Of a stretch of DNA of 64,000 bases, positions 10,919-24,700 are shown piece after piece. The position numbers were made by a program, and so were the translations under genes. Source of the stretch: Diphasiastrum complanatum (lineage: Eukaryota > Streptophyta > Lycopodiopsida > Lycopodiales > Lycopodiaceae); contig CM055100.1 in the NCBI GenBank assembly GCA_029204225.1, forward strand, positions 19,018,244-19,082,243, given 5' to 3'. Under the pieces are notes generated by a model that was given only the letters and a program-made list of their open reading frames with translations, did no database searches and was not told where the DNA came from. Numbering within the stretch: position 1 is the stretch's first letter; the number at the start of each line of letters is the position of its first letter.

Positions 10919-12337
10919 CAAACTAGGTAGGGGAGAAAGTTTACAAAATCTTATCAACTGAAGTAGATCTAGAAAACTAGCAAAATAGAATGAGGTACTC
11001 AAGATGATGCATCAAGTTGTTGCAGGAACACTAATGCATCAACAATTCACTGGCCCTGGAAGGGGATAGGGAGACAATACGTCAAAAAAGATGCCATCCA
11101 TAGTTACAGATGTGAATGATCTTGGTGGTCATAGGTGTTGAAAGTACATTACAAAGGAGCATAAATGAACTTAGATAAGGCTCCAAGAGTGACTGATTGA
11201 TTGATTGATATGCCTATCTATTGCAAAACTAGTCACAAGGTCTTGATTTAGAAAAGCAACATTGGACCCCACAATCAAGAGCAATCAAAACCATTGATCA
11301 AACATGGAATTCTAACCCCAAGCACAAAAACATAACACATTTTGGGCAATAAGAAAAACTGGTCTTGACAACCATGTCAAATGTCTAGTTTGGATACCAA
11401 ATAAGGGTAAGTGTGGCCAATTGATATCCAATTCATCCAAGGGCATACAGTTATGTCCACGTCCTGAACATATGATTCAGTATAGTCCTAGACTTGGATA
11501 CTCGGTACTCCAATGAATCAAGCTTATTAGTTATGCCACATCATACTGGATGTGACCCGCAAGTAATTAATAACCTTGTGAGGCCCACACACACTAATTG
11601 GAGTTAGTACAAGTTTTGGGACCGTATATGCATGTGTAGAGTATCAATAGCAATCTATGAATAGAGGATCCATGCATAGACTCTATTATAGTGGAATCTA
11701 TGTATAGGGGAGTTAGGACCTTGCATTACTAAATGCACAGGGGGTTCTAGAGCTTATATAAGGAGGCCAAACTTGCCCTACAAATCCATCATTTTGGTTG
11801 ATTCATTGCCAGGATCTCTCTCTACTCTCATGTTTCCTATTCCTTGGCTAGGGGGTGAAGCTTCTAGAGATTGATTGGTTGCTTCTACTTGGTAGGGTGG
11901 TTTCACCAACAACAAGTTTGGTATGGCTTCCAACAATATCTCCTCTCTAGACAACTATAGGCCCCAACTATCTCTATATCTCACTCTATTTAAGACTTTT
12001 AATTCCTCTCTCACTCTATTTAAGACTTTTAATTCCTCTCAATACAAATTTGATGATTAATGACCTCCACTTACCAATACTATTGATTATTGTAACATCT
12101 TTCAAGACCTAGCAAACAAAGGATATCACCGTGGAGGTTGGAATCGGTGGCTTTGAAAGGACACAAGCACATAGTAACTTGCTAAAATTAAAGGTTTCAT
12201 CTTCATAATTATACTAAAAAAAGGCAGTCCATTGTGCATCGACTCACTTGGTTTTGGTTCAAATCAAAGAAGCTGGCTGAATCATGACGGACTGCGGCAG
12301 CTGGGCTCTCATCTTGAATGAATGCAAGGCAAAAGTT
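10919..12337. other. Intergenic or old LTR-like sequence
   Basis: No coding frame. A TATA-like box with GC-poor flanks occurs at 11753-11765 (CTTATATAAGGAGG). It is followed by a CT-rich leader-like stretch, resembling an LTR promoter, but no matching ends or primer site were found. Confidence 0.4.
11981..12040 (+). repeat. 30-bp perfect tandem duplication
   Basis: TCACTCTATTTAAGAC... occurs as two identical adjacent 30-bp copies (11981-12010, 12011-12040). Confidence 0.95.
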
Positions 12338-12358
12338 GGGGGGGGGGGGGGGGGGGGG
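12338..12358 (+). repeat. Poly(G) tract, 21 bases
   Basis: Uninterrupted run of 21 G residues, about 160 bp upstream of the tRNA-Glu gene. Its exact length may be affected by sequencing. Confidence 0.85.
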
Positions 12359-12517
12359 ATGGAGTTAAGAGCTCGGCTGCTTAATTCTTTGCTGTGCATG
12401 AAAACACGAAACGCCCGCATCGTACTTGCTCAAAAATGTACAACGAAAACTATGATCAGCAACGTTTTACTGTATCTCAAAATTAGTATCAGTCATTAAT
12501 GCACAAGTATGTCCATC

Positions 12518-12591
12518 TCCATTGTCGTCTAGTCCGGTTAGGATATCTGGCTTTCACCCAGACGACCCGGGTTCAAATCCCGGCAATGGAA
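12518..12591 (+). tRNA. tRNA-Glu (anticodon UUC)
   Basis: A complete cloverleaf can be drawn. The acceptor arm TCCATTG (12518-12524) pairs perfectly with CAATGGA (12584-12590). The D arm contains GGTTAGGA. The anticodon stem is TCTGG/CCAGA with loop CTTTCAC, giving anticodon TTC. The T arm is CCGGG-TTCAAAT-CCCGG. The discriminator base is A at 12591. A T5 run at 12595-12599 is a suitable Pol III terminator. Box A and box B sequences are both present. It looks functional and is isolated among retroelement debris. Confidence 0.95.
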
Positions 12592-12594
12592 GGC

Positions 12595-12599
12595 TTTTT
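12595..12599 (+). terminator. Pol III terminator of tRNA-Glu
   Basis: T5 run four bases after the tRNA discriminator base. Confidence 0.8.
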
Positions 12600-13248
12600 G
12601 CTTTGCTGGTATAATTTCATAGCATGTGATCTTTATTATTGTGCACAAGTTTACTACATACATGCTTTTTGTTTTTCTTTGTTCTTTATGAAATTTATGT
12701 TATTTTAATTGGAAGTATATAGTGTGGCTGCAAACACTTACTAGTAAGAATATTTATTGAACAACTACAACTAAATCCAGGGAGGCTTATTGTTAGTTGC
12801 TAGGCCTCAAGAAAAACATAACAATTAGGATTTGGCAATCTAAGGTTGTGTTGATAAATATGCTCATGTATCTTGTTAGGTTGTCATTGACATTTATCCA
12901 AGGCATTTTAATGAAGAAGAGAGTAACCAATTTGGAATAGTTATCAAATTACATATTTTGTCTGTAAACTTATGAGCGTTAGAATTTTGTGACAATAGGG
13001 AAAGTTTCATATTTATAATAGAGGCAACAATAAGCTTAGGGTAGATTGTGTTGGTTAAAGTTCTACTGGATGAGCATTCACAAGTGCATGTAAAATAAGG
13101 ATACATAACTCCAAATCTAAAAGAGAAAAGTGACATAGTGAACCTCGTTACCTAAATGTGGGGGACTACCCATATTCAAAACCTCACATTAGAGGACTTT
13201 GGACTTGGTCAGAAGAGAGTTTATTGGCTTTGCAAAACTCAAGCCATG
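12600..13248. other. No gene recognised
   Basis: AT-rich sequence between the tRNA gene and the chromovirus integrase remnant. The frame at 12894-13136 on the minus strand has no recognisable domain. Confidence 0.4.
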
Positions 13249-14353
13249 TGTCGAGTCTTATGTAGTTAAGTATAAACCTTGTCAGCTAGCCAAAGCAGAA
13301 CGCTTAAAGACTGGAGGGTTGTTACATCCCTTAGATATTCCTCAAAAATAGTGGGAAAGCATATTTATGGATTTTGTAGTTGAACTTCCTAAGACCCAAT
13401 GGCAAATTGATTATATTTGGGTTATAGTGGACAAGTTAACTAAGTTAGTTCATACTAGTAAAGTCAACTGCAAAGGATTCGGATTTAGCCCAAATCTTTG
13501 TGGAAAGATTATTTAGGCTTTATGGATTAGTGATAGATATCCTAAATTTACCAGCCACTTTTGGTTAGCTATATTTCGGAAGCTTGAAACCTCACTTAGT
13601 TTTAGTTCTATTGATCATCTTGAATTAGATGGACAAAATGAGAGAACTAATCAAACTATGGAGGATATGTTGAGACATATGTGTCTCGCAGGCAGTTTAT
13701 GGAAGGACTACATTTCTTTAATTGAGTTTGCTTACAATAGTAGAAAACATATGGCTACATGTTATAGTCCATTTATGCTTGTGTACACTTTTCAATCTAG
13801 ATCTCCAGTGAATGTGGAGACGAAATCTGTTAAGATCCAGAAAGTTGCGGATTTCATGCATGAAATGCAAGAAATATTGCAATTACGATGTGATAGTTTT
13901 TAGGATAGAACTAAACACTATGCCAATCTTAAGAGGTCTCCTAGAGATTTTAAAGTGGAATATGATTGGGTATAACTTAGAATACCAAAAGATTCTAGGA
14001 CTATGCATACTAGACCGTTTCAGATTATAAAGAAAATTGGTTCTTTAGCTTACGAACTTGGTCTTCAGGATAAATCGATTGCTAGTCCAATATTTTATGT
14101 AAGCTGGTTAAAACTAAGTTTACATGAAGGTGATACAGTTGGAGCTGATGAGGAATGAGGATCTTATCCATTTGGAGGAGTTATCACTTAGTGTACCTTT
14201 GGAACCTAAAAGAGTACTCAGAACCAGAGATAAACAATTGAGAAATTGTTCTATTTCGAGTGCTTGATTAGGTGGAAGGGTGGGACTGAGGATGATGATT
14301 CATGGGAAAGAGTTGAAAGCATAAAAAAGGACTTCCCTAGTTTTCACTTCTGA
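13249..14353 (+). pseudogene. Ty3/gypsy chromovirus integrase and chromodomain
   Basis: Begins in the zinc-binding part of integrase (YKPCQLAKAER). It continues into the core with WESIFMDFVVELPKT (first catalytic D), SDRYPKFTSHFW (second D) and DGQNERTNQTMEDMLRHM (catalytic E), then WKDYISLIEFAYNS. After a few stops and frameshifts it ends with a GPF/Y-like segment and a chromodomain (CLIRWKGGTEDDDSWE) near 14260-14320, finishing at the TGA at 14351-14353. The chromodomain places it among chromoviruses. Protease and RT are missing upstream. A purine-rich stretch (AAGGGGAGAAGAA, 14369-14381) could be the polypurine tract. Confidence 0.88.
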
Positions 14354-14581
14354 GGACATAAGTAGTTCAAGGGGAGAAGAACGTTACGTCCACGTCTCAC
14401 AAGATTGCTATGTTGTGTCATCAATATATTATAAATTTTCAACATCATGACAGGGTGGCTTCTTGTAGTCCTTGGTTCCACTTCTTAGGCTTGTAGAAAA
14501 CCGTAAGTGTTATTTTCAAGCAAACTCTCCTCTTCTTTTTCTATTTTTGAAATGTGTTCATCAACAAGTTTTTCTTCAAAG

Positions 14582-16980
<2,399 letters not shown>

Positions 16981-16993
16981 GAATTCTTGACAT

Positions 16994-17007
16994 TGGTATC
17001 AGATTAT
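16994..17007 (+). other. Primer-binding site of copia remnant
   Basis: TGGTATCAGATTAT follows an LTR-like TTGACA end, matching the tRNA-iMet primer consensus for nine bases. A copia gag starts about 80 bp later. Confidence 0.55.
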
Positions 17008-17083
17008 GAGGTTTGCATCTAAAATTTCTAATTCAAAACTTATAAAGATCTTAGTGATATCAATTGCTGCAAATAAAATGGAA

Positions 17084-18960
17084 GTCTTATCTTTTGATTC
17101 TAAAGTCATTGGCAAGTTCAATGGCTCAAATTTCTACAATTGGAAATTTAGAACTAGAGTGATATTAATTGATAGAGACTTATGAAAAATCTTGAATAGA
17201 TCAAGCTTGATAATCACAATTTATTCCACAACTGAAAATCAGAGATCAATATGCTCTAGCCACAATTATCCTTAATTTGAGTGATTCTTAAATCTCTCAT
17301 ATAACAAGTTGCCAAATTTCAAAAGAAGCATGAGATATCTTGATAGGCTTGTATGAGACTCAAGATATCTCTTTGAGAATATTCTTAAGAAAAAAATTCT
17401 CTCTCTATAAATGTCATAAACAGCCTTAAATCTTTATTGGATCAGCTCTCTGTTGTAGGGTGTCTAGTGATTGATAGTGATGCTGTTATGACTTTGTTGT
17501 CTTCTCTACCTACATCCTATGAAAACTTCATAATGTTAGGCAACCGTACTCAACCAACTTTGTCATTTATTTTGTTTTTATTTCAATTCTTGTATAAGAA
17601 GTAATTAGAAGGAAAATTATGACATGTCTATCAAAGAAAAACCAGTTGTCTTATTCTTTAAGAAAAAACAACATTTAAAAAACAAGAAAAAGAATGATTC
17701 TACAAGCTCTTCAAAATCCCAAAAATTTAATGCAAAAATAAGTCATGGAAAAATTAAGTTGTTTTGTAATATTGCAAAAGGACTAAGCATGACATTTAAG
17801 AATGCATGATCAAGATCCAAAATAAATCAAAAGGCAACACAATGTTGACAACCAAGAAGATGAAGAACCTTAGAAGCTCTTCATTGTGGATTCTACAAAG
17901 GTATCTGACACATATTATTGGTACCTGAACTCTAGTGAATTTTAATGCATCTCAGCATGTGGCCTCAAGACAAGAAAGGCTCATCGTATTGGATATTGCA
18001 AATTTTAACAAGAGCATCTACGTCGGAGATTTAAGCTCACATCAAGTCAAGGGACATGGCATTGTTTTGTTCGATTTTCAGAATGAAGCTTCAAGAATAA
18101 TTTTTGACGTACTAAATGTACTTGTACTCACAAAGAACTCCCTCTCTGTTAGTAGAATTGCTAATTAGAGCTACAATATCAAGTTCAATCCAAATGAATA
18201 CATAATCTATGATCATTTTTAAGATGTTCTTGAAAAAGAAGTAAGGCATGGTTATTTGTACACTTTAAATAATGATTATGCATTAACTTCAAAAGAGAAG
18301 AGTCCTTCTCAAAATCAAAAGAGTTTGTGGCATAATCATCTTGGTCATCTGAATATAAGATCAATTATGTACATGTATCACAATGACATGGTGAACGGCT
18401 TGGACCTTTCTACTTTTGTAGATAGCAAATTATTTTGTGATTCTTGTACATATGGGAAACATGCCAGAAGGAAAATCTCAAAAAGTCATTCAATAAAAAC
18501 CAAAGGCATTTAGATTTAGTACATTCGGATCTTGTGGTCCCATGCAAACAACAATATTAGGAGGAGCCTCTTACTTCAAAACATTCGTTAATGATTTTTT
18601 AATAAAGAACAAATCTAAGGCATTTAGTTGCTTCAAATAGTCCAAAGTTAAGGTCAAAGTTCAAACTGCAAGAAATTAAAGGCACTCCGAACTGATGGAG
18701 GAGGGGAGTTCATTTCTATTGAAATGAATGACTACCTTGTAGACTATGGCATTTCTCACCAATTGACAACTAGCTATTCACCTCAATAGAATGGCATAGT
18801 AGAGAGAAAGAATCAAAATCTTATGGAGGCAACCAGATCAATTTTTAATTTGGAAAAATTGCCAACAAAATTTGGATAGAAGCTGTATCAATGGCTTGTC
18901 ATTTACAAAATTATGCAAGCCTCAAATCAATCCATAAAAAAACTCCACACAAAACATAGA
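17084..18960 (+). pseudogene. Heavily decayed Ty1/copia gag-protease-integrase
   Basis: Gag can be followed from VIGKFNGSNFYNWKFRTRVIL (near 17110) through LIGLYETQDIS, then LLSSLPTSYENFIM (near 17500). A lysine-rich knuckle region lies near 17640-17800. The protease-to-integrase linker (NKSIYVGDLSSHQVKGHG, LTKNSLSVSRIAN) is at 17990-18165. The pre-integrase SLWHNHLGHLNIRSI and CDSCTYGKHAR fall at 18325-18470. The integrase end of the core (LRTDGGGEFISIEMNDYLVD, then NGIVERKNQNLMEATRS) is at 18690-18840. The protease D-S-G motif is ruined (WYLNSS). Stops and frameshifts occur throughout. It ends near 18960 without RT. Confidence 0.85.
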
Positions 18961-19928
18961 TAGGTCAAATCACTACTTCAATGATTCCATCACATTTTCA
19001 AATAACCCCAAAGGAAAATCTTCAAAAACATCAACATCATTTACTATGGCCGGACCTATGACCTCAACAACATCGTCCACCAAATTTTCATCCAATGCTA
19101 ATGATGATCCAAAATCTAGACAAACTCCCATTCTATTTAGCCATCCACTAGGTGATTCTAAAGGTGTGGATGGACAAGTCAACAATTCTTACATGCCACC
19201 TGGTAATATAGGCGGATCCACAAAAATCATCTGTGGTTGTAGTTCATTGGATGTAACATCAAGCATTCACTAATATTGACATACCTTAGACATTAAGCAA
19301 TATAGTGAAAATAAGCCTTGTAGTGGGTTAAATCTACTAGTGGAAAAAGCTCGCTTCGAACACGTAAAAGCTTGCCTGCAAAAGCTTGTCCAATAAAGCT
19401 CGCCAAAAAATCACACCCTATAAGCCCAAGCTTTAATAGAACTAATATATTCTTGCTTAACTTGTGTTCCCATTCATTAGAGGAGTTCCAAAATAACAAA
19501 AGACCCTTTGTCAAGATACTTTTATTTTTTTTCTCTAGTTTCGACTGTCACCTGGCCCAATCGAAATGCACAAATTTGAAATCTACATAACGTAGCTCAA
19601 ATAAACTGAGAAATAAAAATACATTACAACAAACTTTGAAATTTGTGTCTGGGCAGCATGGATGTATCCCATTGGTTTGCTCTTCCTGCCTGACACGTGG
19701 TAATCTGCCCAACATCAATACCTCAAGTTAAATTTACTTAACTGTGTTGGTTAGTATAATGAAATTTGCTAACCATACTAGTTACAGTTAGAGAAATATA
19801 GTATGCACAGGTACTAAAAATATAGTATGCACACTAACTGTGACTATTGTGGCATTCACATTAGATTAAATGTGATACGAAAAATTGAAATTAAGTAGCA
19901 TATCAGAGAGATTTTTGGCGCCCAAGCT
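18961..19928. other. No gene recognised
   Basis: A plus-strand frame at 19046-19273 is rich in Ser, Thr and Pro (TSTTSSTKFSSN) and might be the low-complexity linker between copia integrase and RT, but no RT follows. Confidence 0.35.
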
Positions 19929-20553
19929 TTGAAAATAGCAATGGAAAGGAGACCAAGATCTACAGTTGAGTCTGTGATTCTTTACAATGAGAAAGATGAC
20001 GCTGATAACTGGAAGCAAACAAAATATATGAAGAATTTATGGGTGTTGTTGCATCCGTCATCAAAGGGCAATTTTCGACAAAAGAAAAGGGCAAAAATGA
20101 CATACAAATCTTATTGGAAAGCAGAAATTCTAGAGTTTAAGACTACTCTCGGAGGTCACTCGATATTAGAAGTTTTAGTACAACATGTATATATGCATTC
20201 TGAAATAGTACAAGATATCAATCCTCATGATCATCAGAAATGTAACTGTAAGTATATCCAAATGTATGCACTCTACTACAATCATAGGTATTTTTTGATT
20301 GATGCTCTTTAGATTACGATTTAAATTATTCAACGTTTTTTTTCTTTCAGATTTATATCCATCATGCATAAGTGAATGGGAGCCAACACAATCACTTGCA
20401 GGAATATTGGATGTGATTCACTCTGATTTTGGAAAGCTGCAATACAGCAAAAGAAGTCCAAAGGAACTTGCAGATAGTGGTATATATTTTTATGAATCTA
20501 TATATATGCCACAAACGGATGGAGTTTTTGTTAGAAATAAATGGATATGCTGA
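19929..20553 (+). other. Possible two-exon remnant of unknown gene
   Basis: An open stretch at 19929-20250 (127 residues, starting MKIAMERRPRSTVES) is followed by GTAAGTAT, a good splice donor, near 20250. About 100 bp later TTTTCTTTCAG (20341-20350) precedes a second open stretch containing ISEWEPTQSLAGILDVIHSD and RSPKELADSGIYFYE. Residue composition looks protein-like, but I recognise no family. It ends at the TGA at 20551-20553, shortly before an LTR. It could be a host gene fragment carried by, or flanking, a retroelement. Confidence 0.25.
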
Positions 20554-20595
20554 AGTTAATCCATAGGTTACTTTGACCGAAAAGGTCGAGATTTG

Positions 20596-21216
<621 letters not shown>

Positions 21217-21234
21217 TGGTATCAGAGCTACCGG
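21217..21234 (+). other. Primer-binding site (tRNA-iMet type)
   Basis: TGGTATCAGAGCTACCGG begins immediately after the LTR end. The first twelve bases match the plant tRNA-iMet 3' end complement exactly. Confidence 0.85.
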
Positions 21235-21360
21235 ATCTTCAGCAAGCCTGTTTGTTGGTGCCCTACCAGAAGAGGAGCTTCTCTGCTTTTTGTTGTGAAA
21301 TTTCAGCATCCTGCTGATCTTTCCAAGTGGAGTTTGGATCAACTTTTGTCTCTCTTTTCA

Positions 21361-21486
21361 GGTTGAAGGAGGGAGCCCAACAGAGATCTTGGAGGAGCAA
21401 TTTCTGGTTCCCAAAAATCAGAATCTCAAATCTGATTTTTATGCAACCAGTTTTCAGCAAGTTTTGTTTGGAGGAGGGCGCCCTGC
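21361..21486 (+). repeat. Copia-type leader segment shared with 46.96-47.09 kb
   Basis: From GGTTGAAGGAGGG to about CCTGCAAAA this resembles 46962-47088 along its full ~125 bp, with scattered substitutions. At 46.96 kb it leads to a copia gag. Here, at about 21487, it switches abruptly to gypsy family A sequence. Confidence 0.8.
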
Positions 21487-21490
21487 AAAA

Positions 21491-22430
21491 GTTAGCTCAA
21501 GAAGAACCAGAAGTCCATCAGGTTCCGCTTTTTTGTGCTGGATTTGAAGAATCTAACGAAGTACTCGATGTTGGAGCCACTTGGGAAAGTGAAAAAAAGA
21601 ATATCACTCTACCGATACAACATAGACAATTTCCTAAAGAAGCAGCCGTGATAGATGGAGGTTCATGAGCTAACCCGATTTCTACAAAGCTATGTGCAAA
21701 ATGGGGCCTTACAAAGATTAAGCCTGCTACTTTTGCTATTAAGCTAGCTGATCAAACGACAATTCGTCCACGAGGAATGGTGGAAAATATACCTGTCAAA
21801 ATTGCGGGAGTACAGTTCGACATTACTTTCGTAATGATGGACTTACCAGAAGTGCCAAATGTCTACCGAATTCTATTAGGACGTCCATGGTTACGAGTTG
21901 CGCAAGTAATTCATAACTGGGGTACTGGAAAAATCACTTTTGAAAATCGTGAACGTGTAGTTAAAATTGATCCTACAACTTGGACTATCAAACCATTGGT
22001 TCAAAAAGAGGATGACAATTCGTCAACAACAGATCATACTTGTGATCGACCAGAGAAAAATTTGGGAGTTCATTACGATTCTCAAACGGATACTGTCAAT
22101 TGGAATGAAGCTCTTGTAATGATTGACTGTATAGCAGGATATATGTGTCAACAAGATAATCAATCAGATTTGAGCGAGATTTCCTTATTAGATCAAACTT
22201 TGGATACACAATCACGTTTCCACTGAATGTGTTGAATGTAGCCTGGATATCAACGGAACCTATACCATATCCGATTGAGGATGAACTCATTCCTGTGACT
22301 CATGCCTTGATTTATGATGGCAATGCAGAACTTACGGATGAGCACATTCTAAATCATATGGATCCGACCAGATTTGGAGTGCGTAATGTTCCTGATGAAC
22401 TCACAGACCGCCCAAAGCAGTTATATTAAA
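21491..22430 (+). pseudogene. Gypsy retropepsin and linker
   Basis: The active-site motif reads VIDGGS followed by an in-frame TGA (21666-21668), where the related copy has Gly (GGA). It continues through STKLCAKWGLTKIKP, the flap region, and VPNVYRILLGRPWL. Unlike the minus-strand copy, the central protease segment is kept. The linker runs to about 22430 with one further frame break near 22220. Confidence 0.88.
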
Positions 22431-22752
22431 GGAAGACAGGATCACAAGATCGATGACGAAGAAACAAAATAAGCAACATTATAATACGGTCCTGAAATGG
22501 GAAAATTCCCCTCAAAAGATTGATTCAGAGGAAGTGCCACCCTTATTGGATAAAGACAAAGGAAAAGTCGAGGATGATTCTTCAAGTTAGATTTCTAGTA
22601 AAACATCATCGTCTAGAAATTCTTCACCTTTGAAGAGAGATTTATCATCTCGAAAGTCATCACCTCCATGATCAATTCCTGCTAAGAAGGCTAAGCAAAG
22701 ATCCAAGACAAGTCCTTTTAAAAAAGAACAAACAGATGTAGTCCAGCATGAT

Positions 22753-24290
22753 ATGCCTGAACATTTTAAACGTTATACACTGGATGATGTGGTTATCATG
22801 TTACCTAAAGCACATCGTGAACCTGAAGAACATATGCCGGAATCTAAACAGGTTTACAATGGCCCAGCTAGGACGCAGCCAATGAATCTTGCCAAACCAG
22901 GAGAACCAGAAAAGATTGTACAAGTTGGATCACAACTTACTCCTGAACAGTATCAAGCACTCCGATTGTTACTTATTAAGTATCAAGATTGCTTTGCATG
23001 GACTTATCAAGATTTTAAGGGTATTCTGACATCAGTGATTGAACATACCATACCTTTAGTACTTGATGCAGTTCCAAAGGTTACAAAGTTCTATCGCTGT
23101 AATCCTAATGTGGCGGACTTGATAAAGAAAGAACTTTAGAGATTTCTTGACGCCGATTTTATTTATGAGATCGAGCATACTGAATGGATTTCACCGATTG
23201 TCATTGTTTTTAAGAAAAATGAAAAATTGCGGATCTATGTGAATCTCAAAGCGTTGAACAAAGTGATGCGAAAGGATCACTTTTCGTTACCTTTTACTGA
23301 AAGCATTTTGGATCGCCTTGCTGGAGCGAAAGCTTATAGTTTCTTGGATGGATTTAGTGGTTACAACCAGGTTAAGATTCCACTTGCCGATCGCCATAAA
23401 ACTGCTTTTGCAACAAAATGGGGCACCTCTCCTTACAAAGTAATGCCGTTTGGACTCTGTAATGCACCAAGTTTATTACAAAGAGTAATGCAATTTGCTT
23501 TTAAAGATTATCTGCAGAAATTCCTTGAAATTTACTTGGACGACTTGGGAGTTCATAGTATAGATACAGACCACCTGGATCGATTGGAAAAATGTCAGAT
23601 ATGTGATTGGTTTCCCACCGAGTTGTGCTTGGACATGTGATATCAAGACATGGTATTGCCACAAATTATTCTAAGATCAAAGTTATTGTGGAATTGCCAC
23701 CGCCAACAACAATTCGTGGAGTTTACGTGTTTATGGGTCATGCGAACTACTATCAAATCTTTATTATCTTCTTTGCGGACTTAGCACGACCTATATACAA
23801 ACTGACTACTGTTTCTATTTGGACAGTAGAAGCGTTAGAAGCCTTTGAAAAATTAAAAAGAGCATTAATTTCAGCACCAATACTGCGTTCTCCAGATTGG
23901 ATGATAGAGTTTCATGTTCATACGGATGACTCAAAATACGCCATTGGATCAGTTTTGACGTAGCCAGGTGACTATAAGAAAGATTATCCTATACAATTTG
24001 CAAGCAGACAATTTACAGATCCAGAAAAGAATTATTCAACAACAGAACGTGAGGCATTAGCCATGATTTTCTCTGTTTGGAAATTTCGTCACTACCTCAT
24101 GGAAACGCACTTTGCATTTATACGGATCATCAACCGTTACTTTACTTGGTAAACAAGATATGCAATATTGGACGTATTGCAGGATGGTTATTGTTATTGA
24201 CTGAATTTGACTTTCGAATTGTGGTTCGAAAGGGCAAGCAACATTATCTAGCTGATCATGTTTCGCAAATTGAATCCGCACCTAGATGAT
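22753..24290 (+). pseudogene. Gypsy reverse transcriptase and RNase H
   Basis: RT shows WISPIVIVFKKN, RIYVNLKALNK, KDHFSLPFTESILDRLAG, FLDGFSGYNQVKI, MPFGLCNAPS and the catalytic IYLDDLGVHS near 23535. The KDHF.LPF..ILDRLAG and DGFSGYNQ wording is that of non-chromovirus (Athila-like) gypsy RTs. After a frame change near 23605 come LGHVISRHGI and RNase H (HVHTDDSKYAIGSVL, YSTTEREALAMIFSVWKFRHY, YTDHQPLLYLVN) up to LADHVSQIES near 24280. Stops lie at 23137, 23638, 23961 and elsewhere. Confidence 0.92.
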
Positions 24291-24700
24291 GAACTGCCAA
24301 ATGCTGCATTGTTCTATGTTGAAGCAGTACCTGAGTGGGCAGCAGATACTGTTGAGTACCTGATGCTAGGACAACCGAATGACTCCTTGACAAAAGTACA
24401 GAAGAGACAATTGATTCATAAGGCTCAACCTTATCAATTAATTGCAGAACAATTGTATCGTCGTGGATCAGATAATATTTTACGAAGGTGCGTTTTACCG
24501 CATGAAGTACCAAATTTAATCATGTTTTCACATGATGGCATGGGTGGAGGACACTTCTCTACAAATATTACTGTTTGCAAACTTTTACAATCAGGTTGTT
24601 GGTGGCCTACACTTCACAAGGACACAGAAAATTTTATTCAGACATGTGATGTTTTCCAGTGAGCACGACGACCTACTCGACAGAACAATGAGCTCTTGCA
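24258..24700 (+). pseudogene. Gypsy integrase zinc-finger domain, truncated
   Basis: The H2C2 finger reads HDGMGGGHFSTNITVCKLL...CWWPTLHKDTENF and then CDVFQ followed by TGA. The second Cys of the C-X2-C pair is replaced by Phe and the next codon is a stop. ARRPTRQNNE continues the family sequence for a few residues, then similarity ends. The catalytic D-D-E core is absent. Confidence 0.85.

Larger units (their letters stand above)
21487..24700 (+). mobile_element. Ty3/gypsy element fragment: protease to integrase finger (family A)
   Basis: Same family as the minus-strand piece at 8052-10680. Order: end of the Gag linker, retropepsin, acidic linker, RT, RNase H, and the integrase zinc finger, where it is cut at about 24700. 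No LTR of its own is attached. The 5' side is joined to a copia-type leader. Several stops and frame breaks are present. Confidence 0.9.

Noticed and set aside
12518-12591. tRNA-derived SINE head
   Set aside because: The cloverleaf is perfect, a terminator follows at once, and no SINE body or A-rich tail is present.
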